Below, in pieces: positions 1-6,277 of a stretch of DNA of 11,094 nucleotides. Numbering within the stretch: position 1 is the stretch's first letter; the number at the start of each line of letters is the position of its first letter. Source of the DNA: Zygnema cylindricum (lineage: Eukaryota > Streptophyta > Zygnematophyceae > Zygnematales > Zygnemataceae); the NCBI GenBank assembly GCA_037447655.1, contig JBBHKE010000815.1, positions 1 through 11,094 on the forward strand, given 5' to 3'. The notes beneath the pieces were generated by a model. The model saw nothing but the letters and a program-made list of their open reading frames with translations, was not told the origin of the DNA and searched no databases. The position numbers and the translations under genes are program-made.

Positions 1-124
1 TATTATCGGCTACTTATCGGCGATAAGACCGATAGCGATATATTGTACCAATATATCGATTATCGGGTCCCCGAAAAATGGCCCATATCGGTTATCGGAA
101 AATCCTTACCGATACACAACACTA
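1..124. repeat. End of a TATCGG-rich interspersed repeat
   Basis: The segment is saturated with TATCGG/CGATA motifs and finishes with GATACACAACACTA (111-124). Very similar termini occur at 2521-2530 (ATACACAACA) and 4821-4830 (ATATACAACA), each preceded by TCGGCAAG-type sequence, so this is one dispersed family. The copy starts outside the window, so only one end is visible. TGTTGT...ACAACA ends are reminiscent of DNA transposons, but the superfamily cannot be assigned from the sequence. Confidence 0.5.
36..58. repeat. Perfect 10-bp inverted repeat with 3-nt loop
   Basis: CGATATATTG (36-45) and CAATATATCG (49-58) are exact reverse complements separated by TAC. It lies inside the TATCGG-rich repeat, so it is probably a subterminal hairpin of that element rather than a host regulatory site. 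Confidence 0.6.
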
Positions 125-1272
125 GTATTTTGTTTATTTGTGATGTATTTGGTGAGAGGTGGGGTCCGTATAGAAACGGTTCAAAAAATAATGACCAAAA
201 ATCGTAAGGCTATTACCGGGGGATACATAATTTTTTTCGGCAACCCAGCGTACGGAGGTGTCGCGAAAATTATCGAACCGATAAAGGGGTGTCCCCATGT
301 AATCGGTACTTTGGTAAAGTATTTTGGACTGTAGTGAAGATTCTCCTTACTATTTTGAAGAGCGTCCCAATGTGCGAAAACGAAATCGGAACTTTGAAAT
401 GTGACAGTTGTAGACGTGGGTACAACTTGTGACGATTGAAGGCGACTACGAAACTTCCGACGATTAGTGACGCCAACAAAAACAGCGACAGTGATAGACG
501 TCTAGATTTTTGTGCAATTGTAGATGTTCAGGGTTTGGTGACATTGTGACGTCACGCTCACTTGTGACAACGTCGACGTCACTGGCTCAATAACTTTCCG
601 CCATGGTTTCCCGATTTCGTTTTTTCGACTTTTTTCACTCGATTTGCCATTTTAAAAAAGCCTAAAAATTGTCAAAAAAAAAAATCAGAGATCTTTCATT
701 TTATATCAATGTTGTCGTGTCTCATTCTAAAAAGTGTGAGATGACAGCGATAGTGTGAGAGGGAAAGGGGAGAGGCGACGACAGCGCAAAATTTTGAAAA
801 GGACCCATGAATGAAAGTGGAGGTCCAAGACCCCTGCAGTTTTTTTTCCGTACATGCGCGTGATGGGCACAAAGAAAAATAGCGAGGACTCTCTTTCGCC
901 CTAAAATTTTACCGCTCACGTGACACGTGTGTTGGTCGTTTTTCATTCGCTGTTTGGGCGGTACTTGAACTAAAATCACCCCCTCGAGGTGATTTTGGAT
1001 GAAGTTTTTTTTTGGGCTGGATTCTCTTGCCCGGGGGTCGAAAATGGGAAAACGTCAAAAGGTTTTCACATGACGACAAACACGCCGTACATTCAAAGTA
1101 TGAATTGACGTTCAATGTACTTTGGTAAAAAACGACTTTCTCGTACAGCTGAAGTTTTTGTCAAAGTTCCCTGAATGTTAGGGCAAAAAGACATAGAAAA
1201 GTAGATACTTTAAACATGGGGACATCCCCTAACTCGTCGAAATATGTTGTAATTCCAGTGCGATACCAGTGG
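125..1272. other. Non-coding intergenic sequence with palindromic motifs
   Basis: No open frame here resembles a protein; the short frames are interrupted and low in complexity. Visible items: repeated (T)TGTGAC words between about 400 and 590; the 10-bp palindrome GTGACGTCAC at 546-555, which contains a TGACGTCA bZIP/CRE-type core; ACGTCGACGT at 570-579; two adjacent CACGTG G-box/E-box hexamers at 917-922 and 924-929; and a hairpin with AAAATCACC (972-980) and GGTGATTTT (988-996). These could be binding sites, but no gene lies nearby to be controlled, and degenerate transposon DNA would look the same. Confidence 0.5.
285..1230. repeat. Degenerate inverted repeat pair, possible element ends
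   Basis: AGGGGTGTCCCCATGT at 285-300 is the reverse complement of ACATGGGGACATCCCCT at 1214-1230 apart from one inserted base. Flanking bases show further weak similarity (ATACTTTA on the inner side, TCGA outside). The arms would bound about 0.95 kb. This fits an old foldback or MITE-like element, but no target-site duplication was seen and the arms are short. Confidence 0.3.
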
Positions 1273-1454
1273 CAGAGGTCGCAAACGGTTAACCGAAACC
1301 GTAACCGACCGTTAACCGACCGCCCGCGTCGGATCCGGAACGAATTCGGGTGCCAAATTTGGGGGGTCGGGCAGATTCGGGCGGTTAATTCACAAAAAAA
1401 AAAATCGGTTACAGTCGAGTAAGCAAAAAACGAAAAAAATGAAAGTTTTGTACT

Positions 1455-1462
1455 GTCCATAC
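1455..1462. repeat. Left target-site duplication GTCCATAC
   Basis: Eight-base direct repeat abutting the left end of the nested element; its identical partner is at 2149-2156. The uninterrupted homologous site in copy B (5031-5038) differs by one base. Confidence 0.85.
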
Positions 1463-1895
1463 CTTAGTTCAAAAGTAGGCGTTTTTATGGTAGGCCTTTG
1501 GTCGGCGCACAAAACTTGGCACAAAACTCACAAAGAGTAGGCATACTGTATGTGTGTGCGTTGTGCACACCACTGTACGAACGTACGAATCGCACGTATG
1601 ATCATAGTACAGCGCACACCACCGAGCAATTTTTTGTAGCAAACAGACACGGCTTAGGATAACATTGCGCGGGAAAAAAAACCGGGAAAAAAAAAACCGC
1701 GGACGGCAAAAAAACCGCGGTATTTTTGGCGGTGTGGATTTTTTTTTTATCCTCCCATACTGCCTGGTTGGTGAATTTGAAGCTTTATTTAGTGTCGTTC
1801 TCAAAAATGCATACGCTAATATGACAGATTGTCCTATCGCAAGTTGTGTTATGGGCTTTTCATATGATCTTATTAGATCGCTATTTTGATCGGCG

Positions 1896-1922
1896 ACCGT
1901 CAGATCGTCCAAATCTGACGGT
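1896..1922. repeat. Perfect 10-bp hairpin inside the nested MITE
   Basis: ACCGTCAGAT (1896-1905) and ATCTGACGGT (1913-1922) are exact reverse complements around a 7-nt loop. Transcribed, it would give a short stem-loop. It is not followed by a T-run that would suggest a terminator. Confidence 0.65.
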
Positions 1923-2060
1923 TTAAATAAAAAGTATCTCAAAACTCACAAAAAAATATTTTTTTGTCCGAATGTTTTTCAAAATTTAGACATGACGTTT
2001 AATTCTCTATCGATCGATGTGCAATTCAACCCTGTTACTGTTTTTTTCATTTTGCGGCCA

Positions 2061-2091
2061 ATACAATATGGGTCTTAAGGTCATATTGTAT
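2061..2091. repeat. Perfect 10-bp hairpin near the MITE 3' end
   Basis: ATACAATATG (2061-2070) pairs with CATATTGTAT (2082-2091) across 11 nt. A further CATATTGTA occurs at 2109-2117. Repeated short words close to a terminus are typical of hAT subterminal regions, where transposase binds (family knowledge); that role here is inference. Confidence 0.6.
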
Positions 2092-2148
2092 GTTTTGCGT
2101 ACAATAGGCATATTGTAGGGGCATACTTTCAACTACTTTTTAACTATG

Positions 2149-2156
2149 GTCCATAC
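2149..2156. repeat. Right target-site duplication GTCCATAC
   Basis: Identical to 1455-1462 and directly adjacent to the right inverted end of the nested element. Similarity to copy B resumes immediately afterwards. Confidence 0.85.
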
Positions 2157-2460
2157 TATCCAACATTATGGTACTTTGTACTTTTGGTATCGTGGAAGGT
2201 ATAAGGGAAATGTACCATTAATTTGTACTTATTCGGGTACGGGCGGGTATGGGTAATCGCAAGAAATCGAGTTTCGGTTATTTTTTTTTTTCGTAAACGC
2301 GTTTCGGGTAACGGTTAACAATTTTGGAGCGTGACATACCCCGGTCAGGCGTCGCGTACTCAAATTTTGAAAAAAAAGATGGTCAGTTTCGGTTATCTAT
2401 AATTTTGACTTTTGCAACATCTAACCAGTGGCATTCTTCATATAATGAACTAATGTATTT

Positions 2461-2530
2461 GTTATCGGTACGCCAAACAAAAATGCATATCGATTGTCGG
2501 CAAGATCCGAGAGGCTCTCAATACACAACA
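2461..2530. repeat. TATCGG-family terminus, probably truncated copy
   Basis: The stretch includes TATCGGTACG and TCGGCAAG and ends AGGCTCTCAATACACAACA, almost the same as the terminus at 4806-4830 (TCGGCAAG, then AGGCTCTCGATATACAACA). Only about 70 bp is recognisable, and no matching opposite end was found nearby, so it is probably a deleted copy. Confidence 0.45.
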
Positions 2531-4433
2531 AATGAATTTCCACCATGTGGATGGTCGTTGCTTGAGATGGGCCATGTCGCCTATTTTTGTCCCCTCACCG
2601 TACAATCCCGCTGGTCGTTAATCTACTTAACGGAATGTTAGCATATCCACTCAATAAAATTGTTGGAACATTTCGTAGGTAGCGTCGCGCCCCCCCAAAT
2701 TCCACTATTTCAGGCAGAGTTCCGCGTCATATCACACGGCGATCCCAAGATTGGTTTGGGCCTATTTTTTTAGATAAAGACTCTATGTTTTGGCCAATTA
2801 CCCGACTTCACTAATCGTTATAGGTTTTATTGAATATGTCGCTTAAAATTACGTGGATTTACAAAAAGCGCGAATATTCCTCTCCTTTCTTGATAACTAT
2901 CTCAAATGCCATTTGTTGAAATAAGCAGAGTTAAGAGAAGTAACTACGTTAGCATGCGCAACGTCTCTAAAAACACTCAAAGCAAATGTAATGTAGCATT
3001 TTGTCACCACCAATAGGGGTATGATATGAAATAAAAATTAAACACTTGTTAACGATAATGAACCGAAAACTGTCATCAAAGTACACCTTGTCCAAGGTAA
3101 TGCAAGGATAATCAGGCCCATGTAACTTAAAAATCACCACTCCAACAATATTTTATGCTAAAGGCATATTAATTCGAAAGAAAATGCACAACATGCAAAC
3201 ATTAAAAGCAACTCTAACTGCCAAGTGGTGTGATGAGAGGCGTCACTATCAATTAACGAACCGAAATCATTACCTCTAGGAATGAAAGTGGCTATAATCT
3301 AAATAATGAATTTAGACGGGTATGGCTTAGAGAGGTAGTACTACTTTGCAACATGACAAATGTGTCATCGTACAGTGTATTTCATTTGGAGGTAGCACAA
3401 TTCATATTGGCGATCAATATGTGAATTTATGCGTAGGGTATCAATAAGCAACGGGGTATTATGGACATGCATTGGTTTTAATGTTTAAATAAGTAGGTTC
3501 TTGAATTGGTTGACATGACGGATGGATTTGAGAATAACCTCTGATTGGGAGTTGGTCGTTGTGTATTTCTTATTGCACGTTCCTATTCACGTTTGAGATT
3601 CAACGTTGAACAAGCGATGATGAGATGACCACGTTCATTTATTCGCAGTAAAACGATTTGGCGTACACCACGAGGAGGTTTGTTAATATAAAAGGTGGTT
3701 ATTAAACGCCTATCTATCGACCTATCGTATTCGCTTAAAGTTTCTTGTGTTTTTTCATGTATCAATCTGTTATTATATTTAATAGAATTAGGTGGGCTGG
3801 ACTACTAACGACCATACAAAAGAAGGAAAATAATCATCAAAAGACAACTCTCATTATATTATTAATAATTATATTCTAACCAAAATATTCGAATAACCAA
3901 CAAGCTTTTAAACCTTATAAATGAAGGTTAACAAAGTCGCAATTTTTGTTCTTTTTATAAAAATGAAACACGTATCTAGTGACACCCGATTTAAACTAAC
4001 TGCGGTTTGGTAAGCAACACGAGAGGGCATCCACGCCTCATAACTAACATTTTGGTCCACGACCTAACTTCATGAGTGCACCTTTAAACAATGTGACAAG
4101 GTAGGGAAGTGCGTTTAAATCTTTCTCCTTATACACAATAAGAGTACGTTTAATAGCGACTTAAAATGCCTACTCAAGTTTGGACAATAATAGAGACGTT
4201 GCTAACAATGCGACCCCGTAATTTTAAAAAATGCGAATATATTGGACCTAAATGTGTTCGTCTTCACACATATAGAGAATTTTCACTAAAATACAAAGTA
4301 CCACTTTAAAGTTTATGGACACATCCCATTAGAGCAAGTATTGAGACCCTTTTATACAGCAACCAATCTTGCGCTATGGAATGTTACCCTAACTCTCAAA
4401 CTATTCTACGCCCGTGGAATAACCTTCATACTA
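2531..4433. other. Unassigned AT-rich sequence, no gene seen
   Basis: About 1.9 kb in which both strands were scanned without finding an open frame with recognisable motifs; the longest frame is about 60 codons on the minus strand near 3583-3765. There is no tRNA-like fold, no long tandem repeat and no clear inverted ends. Its composition (long poly-A/T runs fewer, CpG words rarer) seems different from the transposon-rich DNA on both sides. It may be decayed unique sequence or an unrecognised element. Confidence 0.5.
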
Positions 4434-4434
4434 A

Positions 4435-4830
4435 TGTTGTGTATCGCGATTTATTTTTCGATAAATTTGATACTCATTCATTGAGTATCGAACAACGAGA
4501 CGGCCTGATATGTCGCTCCAAGAACAAAAAAAAATCGGGATATATTTGATAGGAGTAGATGTAGTAACGAAAAATACTACGAAAATATGAGAATCGTACC
4601 TCCCCCTTGCCCGCTGGAGGTTGGTGTGATGAGGGGGGCTTTTGGATTTTTTTTTGAGAAACCAACTTACGGTTGTATAGCGATAGTTGTCGAACCAATA
4701 ACTCACCACGATACATTGTAATTTTATCGAGATATTAGCCTTTTTGATATACCAGAACGATATATCGATTATAGGTGGGTTAGATAAAGATACTTATCCA
4801 ATATCGGCAAGAGGCTCTCGATATACAACA
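4435..4830. mobile_element. Short TIR element of the TATCGG family, about 396 bp
   Basis: The left end TGTTGTGTATCGCGA (4435-4449) matches the reverse complement of the right end TCTCGATATACAACA (4816-4830) at 13 of 15 positions. The right end belongs to the same family as the termini at 111-124 and 2521-2530. The interior holds a strong hairpin (4469-4489), ACCTCC/GGAGGT inverted hexamers near 4598-4621 and a T-run, with no coding capacity. No clean target-site duplication is visible, so the superfamily is unassigned. Confidence 0.5.
4469..4489. repeat. Perfect 8-bp hairpin near the left TIR
   Basis: GATACTCA (4469-4476) and TGAGTATC (4482-4489) pair exactly around TTCAT. Pairing extends three more positions outward if one G-T wobble is allowed. 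It lies about 34 bp inside the left end, a typical subterminal location. Confidence 0.6.
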
Positions 4831-4842
4831 CTATCACTACAC

Positions 4843-5081
4843 CAGAGGTGGCAAACGGTCAACCGAAATCGTGACCGACCGTTAACCAACCGCCCTTGCC
4901 GTATCTGGAACGGATTCGGTTGCCAAATTTTGAGGGCTGGGCGGTTGGGGTCGGTTAATTCACCAGCAAAAAAAAACGGTCAGTTACGGTCGGTCAACCA
5001 AAAATCCAAAAAAAATGAAAATTTTATACTGTCTATACAATCCAACATTATTGTACTTTGTACTATTTGGTATCGTGGAAG
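4843..5081 (+). mobile_element. hAT-like non-autonomous element, copy B (3' truncated)
   Basis: It starts CAGAGGTGGCAAACGG and follows copy A collinearly: the GTTAACC/GACCG block, GGTTAATTCACC, an A-run, AAAAATGAAAATTTTATACTG, then GTCTATAC and CAATCCAACATTATTG, ending with GGTATCGTGGAAG at 5081. Copy A has the same order but with the nested element inserted at GTCCATAC. The 3' end containing CGGTTAAC in copy A is absent here. The sequence changes after GGAAG and soon enters a tandem array, so this copy has lost its right end or been internally deleted. There is no coding capacity. Confidence 0.6.
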
Positions 5082-5098
5082 TACGTGACATCATGATT

Positions 5099-5287
5099 AG
5101 CGTCGCAAATTTGACACGGTAGTAACACTATTCATTTCGCAAATCTTAGGAAGCGCGATAAAGCGTTGCAAATTTGACACGGTAGTACACTATTTATTTC
5201 GCAAATCTTAAAGAACGCGACAAAGCGTCGCAAATCTGACATGTTAGTAAACACTATTCATTTTGCAAATCAAAGGGAATGCGACAA
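5099..5287. repeat. Three tandem copies of a 62-64 bp unit
   Basis: Units run 5099-5161 (63 bp), 5162-5223 (62 bp) and 5224-5287 (64 bp). Each starts AGCG(T)(C/T)GCAAAT, continues TGACA, AGTA, ACACTATT and a second CGCAAAT or TGCAAAT, and finishes near GCGA(T/C)AA. A degraded fourth unit may follow (ATCGTAAC...). The copies differ by scattered substitutions and small indels, so the array is not recent. No protein or RNA gene is indicated. It begins 17 bp after the last recognisable base of copy B. Confidence 0.8.
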
Positions 5288-5339
5288 ATCGTAACTATTG
5301 GCTTATTCATTTGTCATACATTACACCGCGAATCGTGAC

Positions 5340-5392
5340 TAGAGTAATGAAAAATTAGAGCATAAAAAATAAAAAAAAAATAGAGTAATGAA
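5340..5392. repeat. 12-bp direct repeat flanking an A-rich 29-nt segment
   Basis: TAGAGTAATGAA occurs at 5340-5351 and again at 5381-5392. Between them are 29 nt that end in a run of ten A. A target duplication around a short poly-A-tailed insert is the signature left by target-primed reverse transcription of a severely 5'-truncated LINE or SINE (family knowledge). Simple slippage is an alternative. Confidence 0.45.
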
Positions 5393-5564
5393 CGGTAATT
5401 TATATGATAGAGCGGTTCTTGTTGAAAAGAGGTAATTAATATTTCACTTGTCTATTTTAGTTATAGTTTGAAGAGAGAGAGAGTAAGGATCAATGGCACG
5501 CCATGGCTGCGGCCATATTTAGAAAGTGGCAAATTTTGAAGTAGAGGAAATTTTACTAAAATGT

Positions 5565-5642
5565 TGCATACATCCGGATTTGAATCTGCAACTTTTTAAT
5601 CCTATATAGCCAGCGCCTTAACCAATAAGGCGCTACGAAACG
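5565..5642 (-). other. Antisense tRNA-like module in the 5' LTR
   Basis: On the minus strand, TAGCGCCTTATTGG (from 5635 down to 5622) resembles a Pol III A box and D-arm start, with GGTTAAGGCGC after it. GATTCAAATCC (5586 down to 5576) resembles a B box and T-loop (consensus GGTTCGANTCC). The spacing is as in a tRNA. The D-arm equivalent is a perfect 9-bp hairpin, AGCGCCTTA/TAAGGCGCT around ACCAA (5612-5634). The acceptor and anticodon stems do not pair, so it is not a functional tRNA; it resembles a tRNA-derived SINE head. The same module is in the 3' LTR. Confidence 0.5.
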
Positions 5643-5665
5643 ATACACATAACGGATTTCAAAGA

Positions 5666-5675
5666 TATATAAATA
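5666..5675 (+). promoter_or_regulatory. TATA-box candidate in the 5' LTR
   Basis: TATATAAATA fits the plant TATA consensus and lies inside the LTR. The matching part of the 3' LTR (around 10990-11005) reads CTATTTATTAAA and has lost the motif. Other weaker candidates are CTATATAG near 5963-5970 and CTATAAAGG at 6067-6075, either of which could be the true LTR promoter if the LTR reaches that far. Confidence 0.35.
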
Positions 5676-5750
5676 TAAACCCGACGGCTAATTAACACCA
5701 AACTAACGAAGAGGGACAATTCGTGCACGTACGCGAATCTGAACCGTGTA

Positions 5751-6277
5751 AAATATGTTTTGATCGGACGACCACCATTATAGCCGCCACCCAAAGTGAG
5801 CTTTTGGCGGCATTCGGAGATTGCGTCACGCAGTGCCACGTGGCACCACATTATTGGATACCGGAGAAGATGGAAGGAGGAACCATGGCTCCCGCTTTGA
5901 GAGGTGTCACCTTGTAGATCATGGACGTACAATAAGTACATCGCCCATTGTAACTTTTTGTACTATATAGTGTTCCTATTGGAATAGGGTTTATTAGTAG
6001 GTAGTCGTGTGTAGGTAGACCAAGACTTAGTGATATTTAGGTACCCCTCTGCAAGAGAGCTTGTAACTATAAAGGTCATCTTTGACCAGCCATAACTTAC
6101 TGCTTAGGGGAGCAAATTGAGTGATTCTTTATGCTACCGACTCAGGGAGGTCTTATCCTCGCAGGGGTGAGAGTGGTCAGAATATTTGTGTGCCTGGGTG
6201 GCGCTTATTCAGCGGGAAAGTAGAAGGGGCAAATACTATCCTAGAGGCTTTACATAGGCTGCTCAATCTCTGGGTCA
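5751..6277 (+). other. Rest of 5' LTR and untranslated leader
   Basis: No conserved coding sequence lies here. The stretch holds the unresolved LTR/leader boundary. GGAATAGGGTTTATTAGTAGG (around 5981-6001) and the TATAAAG at 6069-6074 look like LTR regulatory sequence. No clear primer-binding site is visible. The plant Copia consensus TGGTATCAGAGC, complementary to initiator Met-tRNA, is not present intact; TGGTCAGA at 6174-6181 matches it only if two bases are deleted. Short open frames overlapping this segment have no family resemblance. Confidence 0.45.

Larger units (their letters stand above)
1463..2148. mobile_element. Nested hAT-like MITE, 686 bp, with 8-bp TSD
   Basis: The ends are CTTAGTTCAAAAGTAG (1463-1478) and CTACTTTTTAACTATG (2133-2148), which match as inverted repeats at 14 of 16 positions. 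The element is flanked by perfect copies of GTCCATAC at 1455-1462 and 2149-2156. Copy B of the host element has a single GTCTATAC at 5031-5038 in the same context, which is a paralogous empty site. An 8-bp duplication with short inverted ends is characteristic of the hAT superfamily (family knowledge). Inside are poly-A runs alternating with CCGCGG words and two strong hairpins (1896-1922, 2061-2091). No transposase can be read, so it is non-autonomous. Divergence between the ends suggests it is not recent. Confidence 0.82.
1273..2332 (+). mobile_element. hAT-like non-autonomous element, copy A (interrupted)
   Basis: It starts CAGAGGTCGCAAACGG and continues with repeated GTTAACCG/GACCG words. 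Copy B at 4843 starts CAGAGGTGGCAAACGG and is collinear for about 200 bp. CAGAGGTGGCAAAC-type ends rich in GGTTAACCG are typical of plant hAT non-autonomous elements (family knowledge). The likely 3' end around 2311-2332 contains CGGTTAAC, whose reverse complement matches the GTTAACCG near the 5' end, so the termini are imperfect inverted repeats. The copy is split by the element at 1463-2148; sequence matching copy B resumes at 2157 (TATCCAACATTATGG) and runs to about 2197. There is no transposase. The exact 3' boundary and target duplication are uncertain; GTGCGATACC before and GTGACATACC after the element are a weak candidate pair. Confidence 0.6.
5420..5750 (+). repeat. 5' LTR (minimum extent supported)
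   Basis: It begins TGTTGAAAAGAGGTAATTAA and aligns with the copy starting at 10739. Both contain the exact 16-mer GGCACGCCATGGCTGC at the same offset (75 bp from the start: 5495-5510 and 10814-10829), GA-rich microsatellite sequence, an antisense tRNA-like module, and AGAGGGA followed by GAACC near 5710 and 5741 (11068 and 11084 in the 3' copy). Similarity is good in the first 115 bp and lower after that. The true LTR probably extends beyond 5750, but the partner ends at the window edge. The LTR carries the promoter and polyadenylation signals. Confidence 0.8.

Noticed and set aside
306-1129. 13-mer GTACTTTGGTAAA shared at 306-318 and 1117-1129
   Set aside because: About one 13-mer match is expected by chance in a window of this size, and the flanks do not align.
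1469-1942. 157-codon open frame on the minus strand
   Set aside because: It lies within the nested MITE, is dominated by Lys/Phe/Arg runs from poly-A/T tracts, crosses hairpins and matches no known domain.
2324-2641. 105-codon open frame on the plus strand
   Set aside because: It spans the end of hAT copy A and a TATCGG-family terminus, begins with a non-ATG codon and has no recognisable motif.
4431-4716. Two overlapping minus-strand open frames
   Set aside because: They cover the short TIR element, in different frames over the same DNA, with low-complexity sequence; chance frames.
5099-5287. CRISPR array
   Set aside because: Only three diverged units of 62-64 bp are present, in direct tandem with no unique spacers, in eukaryotic DNA.
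5420-5750. Two independent SINE insertions instead of LTRs
   Set aside because: Both copies start at the same TGTTG point, one directly after the polypurine tract and one upstream of gag, and are collinear for more than 300 bp, as expected for LTRs.
5633-5941. Open frames on both strands within the 5' LTR
   Set aside because: They overlap LTR sequence homologous to the 3' LTR, where the frames are not preserved.
6174-6181. TGGTCAGA as the tRNA primer-binding site
   Set aside because: It needs a 2-bp deletion to match the initiator Met-tRNA consensus, and no LTR end (CA) lies just before it. It is mentioned in the leader entry only.
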